Shown here piece by piece: positions 25,943 to 35,333 of a DNA stretch of 64,000 nucleotides (within the stretch, counting starts at the first letter, position 1; every line of letters starts with the position of its first letter). The DNA comes from Clostridiales bacterium. GTDB lineage: Bacteria; Bacillota; Clostridia; Oscillospirales; Oscillospiraceae. The stretch is from NCBI GenBank assembly GCA_004557075.1, contig SFEX01000003.1, positions 62,001 through 126,000 of the forward strand, given 5' to 3'. The position numbers and the translations under genes are program-made. Below the pieces are notes generated by a model. It saw only the letters and a program-made list of their open reading frames with translations. It made no database searches and was not told the DNA's origin.

Positions 25943-26227
25943 TTATCCGAACAGTCTCGACAGGAAGCCGCCGGAGCTGCTTTTCTCCTCGTAGCTTAAG
26001 TCGCTTATAAGCCCCTCTACACGCAGTTCTCCCACCTCAAGGTTTATTTTTTCGATGTGCAGGCCGCTGCCGCGCACGATGAGATTGCCCTGGATCGTGT
26101 TCATCACTATAACCGTTTCGTCGAAGCTCTCAACGTCCTCAACTCCCGTTACCATAAGCCTGCTTCTGTCCTCAAGGCTCAGGTTATGGGGCTTTGCCGC
26201 TGTTTTGGGTTTTTCATCATATGCCAT
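25943..26227 (-). CDS. yabP: Sporulation protein YabP
   Basis: 94 residues from the ATG at 26227 (SD AAAGGAG, seven bases). YabP is made in the mother cell and is needed for spore cortex assembly. Family features are HNLSLEDRSRLMVTGVEDVESFD, TIQGNLIVRGSGLHIEKINLE and VEGLISDLSY. The yabP stop TAA is followed directly by the yabQ ATG. First gene of the yabP-yabQ-divIC-yabR group; a longer frame to 26254 lacks a ribosome site. Confidence 0.9.
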   Translation of the reverse strand: MAYDEKPKTAAKPHNLSLEDRSRLMVTGVEDVESFDETVIVMNTIQGNLIVRGSGLHIEKINLEVGELRVEGLISDLSYEEKSSSGGFLSRLFG

Positions 26228-26271
26228 GGTATTACTCCTTTGCTTTTTGTACAAGCATATGAGCGCAAAAC

Positions 26272-26302
26272 AAAAAAGATGTACCCTCGGTACATCTTTT
26301 TT
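26272..26302 (-). terminator. Terminator after the DUF523 gene
   Basis: A 14-bp stem (26272-26285 with 26289-26302, AAAAAAGATGTACC arms) with loop CTC separates the long upstream operon from yabP. Confidence 0.85.
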
Positions 26303-26307
26303 AGATA

Positions 26308-26736
26308 CTATATTTCACTCTCACCGATGACGGCTATGCCGTTTGCTTTAAGAAGCTGCGCTGTCACTCCGTCGCCGGGTGTCAAAGTGCCGCTGAATGT
26401 GCCGTCGTATATCGTGCCGCTGCCGCAGGAGGGGCTGTTTTCCTTTAAAATGGCCATGTCCGCCCCAAGAAGCTTTGCCAGATACAGCGCCGCCTCCGCG
26501 CCACGATTAAACTGCTTCGTCACATCGGTTCCTGTCTTTGAAAGGACACTGTCACCAACGCGCTCGGATGGCACTCTCGGCGTTGTAAGGCCGCCGTAGC
26601 ACTCAGGGCACACGGGGATAAGCTCATACTTTTCGCTCAGCTCCCTGAGCTTTTCTTCGGGAAGTCTGTTGCTTTTGCCGTCATATCTGCACTCGACTCC
26701 GAGCAGACATGCCGAAATTATAACTTTTTTCTTCAT
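26308..26736 (-). CDS. DUF523 family protein
   Basis: 142-residue cytosolic protein of the DUF523 family, of unproven activity. Conserved cysteine-bearing blocks are visible: IISACLLGVECRYDGKSN at the start, IPVCPECYGGLTTPR, and ILKENSPSCGSG...YDGTF in the middle, then GDGVTAQLL. The cysteine pattern suggests metal or thiol chemistry. It overlaps the rhomboid gene by 4 bp and is last in the twelve-gene operon. Confidence 0.9.
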   Translation of the reverse strand: MKKKVIISACLLGVECRYDGKSNRLPEEKLRELSEKYELIPVCPECYGGLTTPRVPSERVGDSVLSKTGTDVTKQFNRGAEAALYLAKLLGADMAILKENSPSCGSGTIYDGTFSGTLTPGDGVTAQLLKANGIAVIGESEI

Positions 26737-27293
26737 CGTCGTCTAAGCCCCAATACAGCGCCGCATATGCCGCCGATAATGTGCGTGAGCTGGGAGACAT
26801 TATCGCTGAGCACTATGCCGTCAACTATTTCGTTTCCGAGGTAGAGTATAAGCACTAAGATTAGCGTTATGGGTATGTATCCGTCGCGCATTCCGGCAAG
26901 CGATGCCATGACGATCATCATAAACACTATTCCAGACGCGCCCAGCAGCATTGTTCCGGGGAAAAGGAACCAGTGTATAAGTCCGGAGACAAGCGCTGTT
27001 ATAACTATCGCGCTGAGCAGATTTCGGCTGCCGTACTTTTCCTCAAGCCCGGGGCCGACCACCAGTATCATCATCATGTTGCCTATGTAATGGCTGTAGT
27101 CGGTGTGACCCAGAACATGGAGGATAAAGCGAGGATAGGTCAGAATATCCGAAAGCGAAGAGTGCCATACGCTGAAAAGATACGTCGTTGTCCATCCGTC
27201 CGTGACATTGCCGAGGATGAGGGCCGCAAGTGAAAGCAGCGCGAAGGTCAGCGTCACGGGCGCATTATACTGAAGTCTGAAAAGCCTTTTCAT
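26733..27293 (-). CDS. Rhomboid family intramembrane protease
   Basis: Membrane serine protease with about six spans, 186 residues. The catalytic Ser is in LLGASGIVFMM and the catalytic His in LTHIIGGICGAVLG; HxxxN is represented by YSHYIGNMMM. The substrate is unknown. Coupled by 4-bp overlaps with the macrodomain gene upstream and DUF523 downstream. Confidence 0.88.
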   Translation of the reverse strand: MKRLFRLQYNAPVTLTFALLSLAALILGNVTDGWTTTYLFSVWHSSLSDILTYPRFILHVLGHTDYSHYIGNMMMILVVGPGLEEKYGSRNLLSAIVITALVSGLIHWFLFPGTMLLGASGIVFMMIVMASLAGMRDGYIPITLILVLILYLGNEIVDGIVLSDNVSQLTHIIGGICGAVLGLRRR

Positions 27294-27811
27294 TTCAGGC
27301 TCTCCAGTGCGGCGTCGTAGTACCCCTTTGTGCGCTCGTCAAAACAGACCATGCGCACACGCTCAATGTCGCTATACTCGGATAAGAAACCCGCAATGGT
27401 ATCGATGGCGATCTTCGCGGCCTTTTCAAGCGGGAAATGGTACACGCCGGTTGAAATGGACGGAAAGTCCACGGTCTTGCAGCCGTTTTCCGAAGCGAGC
27501 CTGAGGCAGTTTAAGTAGCACGATGCGAGAAGCTCCGCCTCTCCCCTGTTTCCGCCATGCCACACGGGGCTGGGCGTGTGAATAACGTGCTTTGCCGGGA
27601 GCTTATAGCCCTTTGTTATCTTAGCTTCGCCTGTTTTACAGCCGCCCAGGGTACGGCACTCGACAAGAAGCTCCGGGCCTGCCGCCCTGTGTATAGCCCC
27701 GTCTACTCCGCCGCCGCCCAAAAGCGAGCAGTTTGCGGCGTTGACTATCGCGTCAACGCTCTGCTTCGTGATATCGCCCTGAATTATCTCAATTTTCTCA
27801 TTCATGCTCAA
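27290..27811 (-). CDS. Macrodomain protein (O-acetyl-ADP-ribose deacetylase type)
   Basis: 173-residue single macrodomain of the YmdB/MacroD class, expected to hydrolyse O-acetyl-ADP-ribose or remove mono-ADP-ribose. Key blocks are IIQGDITKQSVDAIVNAANCSLLGGGGVDG near the N-terminus (split here as IVNAANCSLLGGGGVDGAIH), AGPELLVECRTLGGCKTGEAKIT and FPSISTGVYHFPLEKAA. ATG at 27811 overlaps the threonine aldolase stop by 4 bp. Confidence 0.93.
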   Translation of the reverse strand: MSMNEKIEIIQGDITKQSVDAIVNAANCSLLGGGGVDGAIHRAAGPELLVECRTLGGCKTGEAKITKGYKLPAKHVIHTPSPVWHGGNRGEAELLASCYLNCLRLASENGCKTVDFPSISTGVYHFPLEKAAKIAIDTIAGFLSEYSDIERVRMVCFDERTKGYYDAALESLK

Positions 27812-28836
27812 AGCCTCTCAATATCTTTTATAAGCCTGTCCACATCCTCATCCCTGCTTGCCCAGCTTGTACAGAAGCGCACGACTGTGCCAGTATCTGT
27901 CCGCTGCTGCACGGAAAAAGAATAATTTTCGGACAGTGCTTCAATCTGTCTCTCAGTAAGTACCGGGAAAAGCTGATTTGTCGGAGACGGATAATAAAAT
28001 TCGATGCTCTTTTTCTCAAAGGCCGAGCGCAGTTTTTTCGCAAGCGCGACCTCGCGCTCCCCGACCTTATAATACAGACCGTCCGTAAACAGTGTGTCAA
28101 ACTGTATCCCCAAAAGTCTGCCCTTGGCAAGCATGCCTCCGCGCTGCTTTATAAGATAGCGGAAGTCTCTTTTAAGCTCGTCTCTGATTATTACGACAGC
28201 CTCTCCGAAAAGCGCGCCGTGTTTAGTGCCGCCGATATAAAAGACATCGCACAGCTCCGCCATATCTGCCATAGTGGGCGCACCCTCGACGGCCAGCGCG
28301 CAGGCCAAGCGCGCACCGTCGATATAAAGGAGCAGATCTAACTTTCGGCACACGTTCGATATGTCCCGAAGCTCTGCCAGCGAATACACTGTTCCGGTCT
28401 CCGTCGGCTGGGATATATACACCATTGCAGGCTGCACTATGTGCTCGAAGGACTCGTCGGCTCTGTGGTCGAGCACATATTTTTCGACCTGAGCGGCACT
28501 TATCTTGCCGTCAGGTGCGCTGAGGGGCAGCACCTTGTGTCCTGTGGCCTCGATAGCGCCCGTCTCGTGCACGCCGATATGCGCCGTCTCCGCCGCAAGC
28601 ACGCCCTGATGTGGGCGCAGAGCCGCGGCTATCACGGTCATATTCGTCTGCGTGCCTCCGACAAGAAAATGCACGTCGGCAGTGTCGCTCCTGCACTCTG
28701 CCTTTATTTTATCCCGCGCTGCCGCGCAGTACGGGTCGTTGCCATAGCCCGCCGTCTGGACGAAGTTTGTCTCATTAAGGCGGGTCATTATCTCAGGCAG
28801 AGCGCCCTCGAGATAATCGCTTTCAAATCTTATCAT
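27808..28836 (-). CDS. ltaA: Threonine aldolase family PLP enzyme
   Basis: Fold-type I pyridoxal-phosphate enzyme that cleaves L-threonine to glycine and acetaldehyde. 342 residues. ESDYLEGALPEIMTRLNETN is the N-terminal block, FLVGGTQTNMTVIAA the phosphate loop, HETGAIEATGHKV follows, DGARLACAL holds the cofactor Asp, and FYIGGTKHGALFGEA the Schiff-base Lys. Starts inside the clpE stop (4-bp overlap). Confidence 0.93.
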   Translation of the reverse strand: MIRFESDYLEGALPEIMTRLNETNFVQTAGYGNDPYCAAARDKIKAECRSDTADVHFLVGGTQTNMTVIAAALRPHQGVLAAETAHIGVHETGAIEATGHKVLPLSAPDGKISAAQVEKYVLDHRADESFEHIVQPAMVYISQPTETGTVYSLAELRDISNVCRKLDLLLYIDGARLACALAVEGAPTMADMAELCDVFYIGGTKHGALFGEAVVIIRDELKRDFRYLIKQRGGMLAKGRLLGIQFDTLFTDGLYYKVGEREVALAKKLRSAFEKKSIEFYYPSPTNQLFPVLTERQIEALSENYSFSVQQRTDTGTVVRFCTSWASRDEDVDRLIKDIERL

Positions 28837-31166
28837 GACTTTCTGACCTCTACTCTGACTTTTTCATCGTCGGCGGAAAGCCTTATGCGGGCGACATTCT
28901 CGCCCCGGCGCTCTATAATTTTCTCCGCTATCGCGTCCTCGACATCCTTCTGGATGGTGCGGCGCAGATTTCGTGCGCCATAGGTCACCGAGTAGCTTCT
29001 CTTCACAAGGTAATCTATCAGACTGTCGTTCCAGCTCATTGCAATGCCGCGCTCGGCTATGGCATCGCGGGTCTCGGCAAGCATAAGCTCCGCTATGCGG
29101 CGGAAGTTATCTTCGCTGAGCTGGTTAAAGTACACGATTTCGTCCACGCGGTTTATAAACTCCGGACGCAGGAAATCGTTCAGCGCCTTGAGCGCGCGCT
29201 CCCTGCCCATGTCATTCAGGCTGCCGCCAAAACCGAGGGAGCCGCCCTTGGTATTTGAGCCGGCGTTTGTTGTCATGACGATAACCGTGTTTTCAAAGTT
29301 TACAGTTCTGCCCTGAGCGTCGGTTATTCTGCCGTCGTCAAGTATTTGCAGCAGAATATTCAGAACGTCGGGATGCGCCTTCTCTATCTCGTCGAAAAGC
29401 ACGACGGAGTAGGGCTTGCGCCGTATTTTCTCCGTGAGCTGACCGGCTTCGTCATAGCCGACATAGCCCGGAGGTGAGCCGATGATGCGCGATACGCTGA
29501 ATTTTTCCATGAACTCGGACATATCTAGCCTTATAAGCGACTCAGGTGAGTCGAACAGATCTGCCGCCAAGCGCTTTACAAGCTCAGTTTTGCCGACGCC
29601 TGTACCACCGACAAAGATGAAGCTTGTGGGCTTGCGCTTTGCCTTTAAGCCGATGCGGCTGCGCTTTATCGCAGAGCACACCGCCGAAACTGCCTCGTCC
29701 TGGCCGATTATATGCTCACGCAGGCGATTTTCAAGGTTTGCAAGGCGCTCAAATTCGTCCTCTCTGATCGACGACGCGGGAATTTTAGTCCAAAGCTCTA
29801 TGACGCGTGCAAGATTATCCACACCCAGCTCCGGTATGCCCTCAAGCTCAAGCGAGGCAAGCGCCTGCTCGCACTGCATTTCCTTGCTTCTGAGCTCCGC
29901 TATGCGCGCATAGCGCTTATCGAGCGCCTCGTCTGTCAGCGCTTCGCCAGCGGGCGCGTCGGCGGACATGAGATTCTCCCGCTCAAAGCGCAGGTCGGCA
30001 AGCTCCTTTTGCAGCTCGGCACGTTTTGCAAACGTCATGCATTTCAGGTTTACGTCGGAGCATGCCTCGTCTATGAGGTCTATCGCCTTGTCCGGCAGGA
30101 AGCGGTCTGTTATATAGCGCTCGGACAGCTTGACAGCCTCGGCGCACATCTCATCGGATATGGCAACACCGTGGTAGTCCTCATAATAACGCTTTATGCC
30201 CTTTAGTATCTCGATGCTGTCCTCGACAGACGGCTCGTTTATCGTAACAGGCTGGAATCTGCGCTCAAGCGCGGTATCCTTTTCAATGTGCTTGCGGTAC
30301 TCGGTGAATGTAGTCGCGCCGATGACCTGTATCTCGCCGCGCGAAAGGGCGGGTTTGAGAATGTTCGCGGCATTCATGCTGCCCTCGGCGTCGCCCGCAC
30401 CGACGATATTGTGCACCTCGTCAATGACAAGGATAACATTGCCCTGCTTGCGTATCTCCTCGATAAGCCCCTTCATACGGCTTTCAAACTGACCTCTGAA
30501 CTGAGTTCCAGCAACAAGAGCCGTCAGATCGAGCAGGTATACCTCCTTATCGCGGAGCTTATAAGGGACGTTGTTTGTTGCTATGCGCTGGGCAAGCCCC
30601 TCGGCCACCGCAGTTTTGCCGACGCCCGGCTCGCCGATCAGGCAGGGGTTATTCTTCTGGCGGCGGTTGAGGATCTGAATGACGCGCTCAAGCTCCTCTT
30701 CGCGGCCGACCATGTTATCAAGCTTTCCAGCCCTGGCTCTGTCTGTGAGATTTATGCAGTAGTTATCAAGGAATTTTCTCTTTGGAGGCTTTCCTCCCTC
30801 TTTGGGCGGCTGGTTAGGCGCCGGAGAGCTCTCGGCAGGGACGTTTCCGCCGTTATTGCCGCCGAAAAGCCTGTTGAGAAACGGAAATGTCGCGGTCTTG
30901 CCGTCGTCGGAGTCGTCGTCTCCGTCGCTGTCGATATCCATAAGGCTCTCCACTCCGCTCAGGGCATTCATCATTTCTCCGCTGAGGTTATCAAGATCAT
31001 CATCGGAAATGCCCATTTTCTCCAGCATATCGTCAACCGGCTTTATATGCAGCTCGCGGGCGCACTTCAGGCACAGGCCCTCATTTTTCTGCTCGCTGCC
31101 CTCAAGTCTCGTTATAAATACTATTGCCACGTTTTTGCCGCAGCGGGAGCACATTTTTGCTTGCAT
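28833..31166 (-). CDS. clpE: ClpE-type AAA+ unfoldase
   Basis: 777-residue HSP100 ATPase that feeds proteins to ClpP. The N-terminus carries a zinc finger (Cys6, Cys9, Cys32, Cys35; CSRCGKN and CLKCAREL) rather than the ClpC repeat domain, which is the ClpE hallmark. An acidic linker (about 75-115) leads to AAA1 (Walker [21 protein letters not shown]), a short middle domain with UVR-like helices, and AAA2 ([20 protein letters not shown]). The loop GGSLGFGG holds the LGF tripeptide that docks ClpP. It follows cvpA by 15 bp and overlaps ltaA by 4 bp. Confidence 0.93.
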   Translation of the reverse strand: MQAKMCSRCGKNVAIVFITRLEGSEQKNEGLCLKCARELHIKPVDDMLEKMGISDDDLDNLSGEMMNALSGVESLMDIDSDGDDDSDDGKTATFPFLNRLFGGNNGGNVPAESSPAPNQPPKEGGKPPKRKFLDNYCINLTDRARAGKLDNMVGREEELERVIQILNRRQKNNPCLIGEPGVGKTAVAEGLAQRIATNNVPYKLRDKEVYLLDLTALVAGTQFRGQFESRMKGLIEEIRKQGNVILVIDEVHNIVGAGDAEGSMNAANILKPALSRGEIQVIGATTFTEYRKHIEKDTALERRFQPVTINEPSVEDSIEILKGIKRYYEDYHGVAISDEMCAEAVKLSERYITDRFLPDKAIDLIDEACSDVNLKCMTFAKRAELQKELADLRFERENLMSADAPAGEALTDEALDKRYARIAELRSKEMQCEQALASLELEGIPELGVDNLARVIELWTKIPASSIREDEFERLANLENRLREHIIGQDEAVSAVCSAIKRSRIGLKAKRKPTSFIFVGGTGVGKTELVKRLAADLFDSPESLIRLDMSEFMEKFSVSRIIGSPPGYVGYDEAGQLTEKIRRKPYSVVLFDEIEKAHPDVLNILLQILDDGRITDAQGRTVNFENTVIVMTTNAGSNTKGGSLGFGGSLNDMGRERALKALNDFLRPEFINRVDEIVYFNQLSEDNFRRIAELMLAETRDAIAERGIAMSWNDSLIDYLVKRSYSVTYGARNLRRTIQKDVEDAIAEKIIERRGENVARIRLSADDEKVRVEVRKS

Positions 31167-31181
31167 AGTTTATCCCCCTTT

Positions 31182-31889
31182 TCAGATTGACATGTCGATC
31201 AAAGTACCCGGCAGCAGGAAAAACCTGCTGAACAGTCCGTCGTTTAACGTATCCGTTCCTATTATTATGCCGCAAAAGCTGAGCAGCCAGCACAGAATAA
31301 TGCAGTATATAAATCCGGACACGCATCCGAATGCCGCACCGCCGTACAGGTCGAGATCGACATTATCCTGAATCCTGAAATTCAGGTCAAAGATTTGTTT
31401 TATTAATGATATGAAGATCATGATAATTATAAACATAAGTATCATGCACAGGGCAAACGAAAAAGCCCCGCATATTGTATCGGACACCGCCTGCGTGGCT
31501 TCCGTTTCTCCGGCGTCGTATATCTCCGCCGCTCTCGGCGAAAGATGCGCAGCTCTGTCACTGTTTATGCCGAAGGCAAGCATGCATTCATACGCATATT
31601 CGCCCATCAGCTCAGGCTCGGCGCTTATCGCCTCGTCCGCTCCGAGATCATTGATGCCCATATTTTGAAGCACTTTTTCCTCGTATTGAGAATCAATATA
31701 TCCGGTCACGAAGGGGCTTATTATATAAGCAGCGCCGCCTGAAACAGCACCCGACAGCAGCAGCGCCGCCGTGAGAGACACCGTGATCGCCGCAAGATTT
31801 ATGAGAGCGTTCACCGCGCCCCTTCGGAATCCGTGCCATGTGCAGTAAAAGATTATTATAAGCAGGATCGCTTCAATTACAAATCGCAT
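31182..31889 (-). CDS. CvpA family membrane protein
   Basis: 235 residues with four predicted membrane spans: an N-terminal hairpin (IEAILLIIIFYCTWHGFRRG, then ALINLAAITVSLTAALLLSG), an extracytoplasmic segment, and two later spans around SFALCMILMFIIIMIFISL and LYGGAAFGCVSGFIYCIILCW. The layout matches the CvpA/colicin V production family. The role is unclear. It lies between the DUF5711 and clpE genes with short gaps. Confidence 0.8.
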   Translation of the reverse strand: MRFVIEAILLIIIFYCTWHGFRRGAVNALINLAAITVSLTAALLLSGAVSGGAAYIISPFVTGYIDSQYEEKVLQNMGINDLGADEAISAEPELMGEYAYECMLAFGINSDRAAHLSPRAAEIYDAGETEATQAVSDTICGAFSFALCMILMFIIIMIFISLIKQIFDLNFRIQDNVDLDLYGGAAFGCVSGFIYCIILCWLLSFCGIIIGTDTLNDGLFSRFFLLPGTLIDMSI

Positions 31890-31899
31890 TTTCAGATTT

Positions 31900-32913
31900 T
31901 TAATACTCTATGACGCGGGCATTGCCGCCGCCGACTGCGAGAATATCGCCCGCGTGTCTCATAAACGCCGCCTCCGCGCCGGTGATATCAGCGGAAAAAG
32001 CTTCTTTATATTCGCCGTCGTACAGGATGACCCTGCTCTGCGTAAGGCAGAGTATACCGTCGTCTCCGCAGTCAAGGCTGATTATCTCGTCCGGGCAGCT
32101 TATCCTGCCGCGCTCGCTTGCGCCGTCGTCAATTATGACAAGCTCCCCCGCGCCGCCGAAACTGTGCTCCCGAAGCTCTATGACAAGCTTTCCGTCCCAT
32201 ACGCGGCAACGCTCAAAATTCAGTCCGCCAAACTCATAGGAGTCCTTTTCTCTGCCCTCTGCATTGCAGAAATAAATTCCGTCGCTGCCGATGCCGCAGA
32301 TTGTATCGTCCAGCCAGATAAGCTCATTGAGAGACTCGGGAGCTGAGTAGCTGCCCCGCTCCGCTTCGCTGTCAAGCGAGAATATGCGTATCCGACTGCC
32401 AGCTTCATCAGAGCACAGCACGGCAAGGCTCTCACCGTCCGGCGATACAGCCGCGGCGATTATCCAGCTCTCTGCGCAGTACCATTTGTACACCTGCTTC
32501 ATTTCCGGCGAGTATACCGTAACCGCGCCCTTATAGCCCGGCTCCTCGGCGCACACGATAAGGTGGCCGTCCTCGCTCAGTGAGACGTTTATTATTGCAT
32601 TTTCAAAGCTAAGAGCGCTTCCGTCGGAGCAAACTATATTACCGCCGCCGATATCGTAAACGACCGCACTCTCTCCGTTTGAGCAGACGGCAGGATAGGT
32701 CAGATTACACGTAAAATCTAACACTGTCTCGCCCATGTGGTCAAAGCCGCGCACTCCGCTCCCGGCGGCGGAAATGAGAGTGTCGCCCGCCATTGCAAAG
32801 CACTGCCTTGTGCCCGTTCCAATCGCGAAGCTCTCTGTCTTATCGCTCTCGGGCTTGCCGCAGGCGCACAGGAGCAATGTCAGGGCGAGAAAAAATACCG
32901 TAAGCTTTTTCAT
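31900..32913 (-). CDS. DUF5711-like beta-propeller lipoprotein
   Basis: 337 residues from the ATG at 32913 (GAGGGAC upstream; a longer frame lies in truA). The signal peptide MKKLTVFFLALTLLLCACG carries lipobox LCAC or CACG, so it should be lipid-anchored. The rest consists of repeated beta strands of about 40 residues (for example AVVYDIGGGNIVCSDGS, AAVSPDGESLAVLCSDEAG, GIGSDGIYFCNAEG), like a WD40/DUF5711 propeller. Function unknown; the neighbour cvpA suggests an envelope role. Two bases separate it from truA. Confidence 0.75.
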   Translation of the reverse strand: MKKLTVFFLALTLLLCACGKPESDKTESFAIGTGTRQCFAMAGDTLISAAGSGVRGFDHMGETVLDFTCNLTYPAVCSNGESAVVYDIGGGNIVCSDGSALSFENAIINVSLSEDGHLIVCAEEPGYKGAVTVYSPEMKQVYKWYCAESWIIAAAVSPDGESLAVLCSDEAGSRIRIFSLDSEAERGSYSAPESLNELIWLDDTICGIGSDGIYFCNAEGREKDSYEFGGLNFERCRVWDGKLVIELREHSFGGAGELVIIDDGASERGRISCPDEIISLDCGDDGILCLTQSRVILYDGEYKEAFSADITGAEAAFMRHAGDILAVGGGNARVIEY

Positions 32914-32915
32914 GT

Positions 32916-33683
32916 TCAGTCCCTCATCATCATTTCGCCCGCAGGGCCGTCGTACCACACCCGATTAAGGTAAAGCCCCTGGGGCGGCATCGTTGGGCCT
33001 GTAAGCCTCCTGTCGCCAAGCTCCAGCAGGTGCGGGATATCCTCCGGCTCCAATTTACCATAGGCCGCGTAAACCATCGTGCCCACCATAGCGCGGCACA
33101 TATTGTACAGAAAGCCGTCGGCGCAAACGGACACGGTTATGGTGTCCCCCTCTTTCTCGGCTTTGCACCAGTGTACGGTGCGCACCGTCGTTTTAGTCTC
33201 GGTTCCAAGCGAGCGCACGGCGGCAAAGTCGTGAGTGCCCTCGAATGCTTGCGCTGCGCGGCGCATAAGCTCCATATCGAGGCTCTGCGGGTAAAAGCAG
33301 GCTCGCTTTTCAAGAAAGGGGTCGCGGATATTGCTGTTGTGAATCTTATAAATATACTCTTTTTTTATGCATGACGATATTGCGTTGAAGCCCTCATCGA
33401 CCTCGCAGGCGTCTATGACCGCGATATCCTCCGGCAGCCTAGAATTTGCGGCAAGCGCAAAGCGGTCAATGGGTATGCGGCAGTCGGTGCGAAAATTGGC
33501 ACAGTAGCGCATGGCGTGAACTCCCGCGTCCGTGCGCCCGCAGCCTGTAAGCTTAACCGGATGCCCGCAGATAATTTCAAGCGCCTCCTGCATCGTCTGG
33601 CACACGGAAACGTCCGTTTTCTGCACCTGCCAGCCATGATACCGGCTTCCGTCATATCTGATTTTAAGAGCGATATTTCTCAT
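32916..33683 (-). CDS. truA: tRNA pseudouridine(38-40) synthase
   Basis: Modifies U38-U40 in the anticodon arm of many tRNAs. 255 residues. The catalytic Asp52 is in TGCGRTDAGVHA, with family blocks IRYDGSRYHGWQ, FEGTHDFAAVRSLG, ADGFLYNMCRAMVGTMV and PPQGLYLNRVWY. Overlaps ecfT by 4 bp, the usual ecfA-ecfA-ecfT-truA order of Firmicutes. Confidence 0.97.
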   Translation of the reverse strand: MRNIALKIRYDGSRYHGWQVQKTDVSVCQTMQEALEIICGHPVKLTGCGRTDAGVHAMRYCANFRTDCRIPIDRFALAANSRLPEDIAVIDACEVDEGFNAISSCIKKEYIYKIHNSNIRDPFLEKRACFYPQSLDMELMRRAAQAFEGTHDFAAVRSLGTETKTTVRTVHWCKAEKEGDTITVSVCADGFLYNMCRAMVGTMVYAAYGKLEPEDIPHLLELGDRRLTGPTMPPQGLYLNRVWYDGPAGEMMMRD

Positions 33684-34477
33684 AAACCGAATTTTTTCAT
33701 CACAAATATAACAGCAAGGAACAGTGCGCCAAGCAGCAGCGCCGCAAAATCAATGCCCTGCATTTTGAGCTGCTTCATCCTCGTTCTGCCGCTTCCGCCG
33801 TGATAGCAGCGGCTCTCCATTGCAACGGCAAGCTCGTCCGCGCGGCGGAATGCCGACACGAACAGCGGCACGAGTATGGGCAGCAGCGCTTTTGCGCGCT
33901 TGGCAAGGCTGCCGGTCTCAAAATCGGCGCCTCTCGCCTTCTGAGCCGACATTATCTTGTCCGTCTCCTCGATGAGGATGGGGATAAAGCGCAGAGCCAT
34001 GCTCATCATCATCGCCATCTCATGCACCGGGATCTTTATCTTCTTCAGAGGGTTTAGCATAAGCTCAAGTCCGTCGGTAAGCGCGATGGGACTTGTCGTA
34101 TACGTCAGCATAAACGTGCCTACGATAAGCAGGATTATGCGCAGCGACATCATGGCGGCTCTCGCAAGACCCTCCCATGTGATTATCCAGCCTTCGACGA
34201 TCGGCGTGCCGTCGGTATAAAAAATGTTCAGCAGCGCCGTGAGAATTATTATGATAACAAGCGGCTTCATGCCCTTGAGAGCCGTTTTTGGCTTTATCTT
34301 TGAAACAGCCATGCACAGCCCCGTTAGCAATATGATAAGCGCATAGCTGTACCAGCCGTTTGCGTTAAACAGCCCCACAATATAGATGATGACAAGCAGC
34401 AGCTTCGTTCTCGAATCGAGGCGGTGCGCGATAGTGTCGCCCGGGAAATACTGGCCGAGGGTTATATCTTTAAGCAT
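33680..34477 (-). CDS. ecfT: Energy-coupling factor transporter transmembrane protein EcfT
   Basis: Scaffold membrane protein of the ECF vitamin importer, 265 residues, five or so spans. The start block DITLGQYFPGDTIAHRLDSR and the coupling motif AQKARGADFETG (X-Arg-Gly) that contacts the ATPases are visible. It serves any S component; none is encoded here. Overlaps ecfA2 by 8 bp and truA by 4 bp. Confidence 0.95.
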   Translation of the reverse strand: MLKDITLGQYFPGDTIAHRLDSRTKLLLVIIYIVGLFNANGWYSYALIILLTGLCMAVSKIKPKTALKGMKPLVIIIILTALLNIFYTDGTPIVEGWIITWEGLARAAMMSLRIILLIVGTFMLTYTTSPIALTDGLELMLNPLKKIKIPVHEMAMMMSMALRFIPILIEETDKIMSAQKARGADFETGSLAKRAKALLPILVPLFVSAFRRADELAVAMESRCYHGGSGRTRMKQLKMQGIDFAALLLGALFLAVIFVMKKFGL

Positions 34478-35333
34478 TCCGCTCTCCCCCTCTCATCTTC
34501 AGAAGCGCATCTAAAAGCTGCCCGTTTGTATATATTGCGCAGCCGGTGTCAATGCCGAGCTTTTTAAGCTCCATCGCAAGATAAGTCGGCGCAGGCACGG
34601 TAAGACCTATTGCACTGAGCTCCTCCGGCTGAGAGAAAACCTCCTCCGGAGTGCCGTCAAAGCGCATGGCGCCCTTGTTGAAAACAATGAGCCTGTCGGC
34701 AATGCGGGCGACATCGTCCATGCTGTGGCTGACGATTATGACCGTGGAGCCGGTTTTTTCCCGGTATTCACATATGTTATCAAGTATCTGACGGCAGCCC
34801 GCCGGGTCAAGTCCTGCGGTCGGCTCGTCGAGTATCAGAACTCCCGGGCGCATAGCCATAACTCCGGCTATGGCGACACGGCGCTTCTGTCCGCCGGACA
34901 GCTCCAGCGGGGAGCGCTCAAAATACGCCTCCCCAACGCCGACAAGAGCCGCCGCCTCGCGCACGCGCTCATCTATCTCATTTTCCTCGAGACCCATGTT
35001 TTTCGGCCCGAAGGCGATATCGCGGTAGACAGTTTCCTCGAAAAGCTGATACTCCGGGTACTGGAACACCAGCCCCACCTTGAACCTTGCGTCGCGGGAG
35101 CTCTCCTTGCTTGCGTTTATATCCTCGCCGTCAACTAAGACCGCGCCGCCGGTAGGTTTCAGCAGACCGTTGAGGTGCTGGATAAAGGTGCTCTTGCCCG
35201 AGCCTGTATGTCCTATCAGACCTACAAGCTGACCATGCGGTATCTCTACGTTTATATCGTCTATTGCGACCTTTTCAAAGGGCGTATCCGCGCTGTAAAC
35301 ATGGCGCAGGCCGCTTACTTTAATCTCTGACAT
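34470..35333 (-). CDS. ecfA2: ECF transporter ATPase EcfA2
   Basis: 287-residue ATPase. Start ATG at 35333 (AAAGGA upstream). Walker A GHTGSGKST, Q-loop FQYPEYQLFEETVYRDIAFG, signature LSGGQKRRVAIAGV, Walker B VLILDEPTAGLD, H-loop VSHSMDDVA. The second of two dissimilar ATPases that pair to drive uptake; overlaps ecfA1 by 14 bp. Confidence 0.95.
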   Translation of the reverse strand: MSEIKVSGLRHVYSADTPFEKVAIDDINVEIPHGQLVGLIGHTGSGKSTFIQHLNGLLKPTGGAVLVDGEDINASKESSRDARFKVGLVFQYPEYQLFEETVYRDIAFGPKNMGLEENEIDERVREAAALVGVGEAYFERSPLELSGGQKRRVAIAGVMAMRPGVLILDEPTAGLDPAGCRQILDNICEYREKTGSTVIIVSHSMDDVARIADRLIVFNKGAMRFDGTPEEVFSQPEELSAIGLTVPAPTYLAMELKKLGIDTGCAIYTNGQLLDALLKMRGGERNA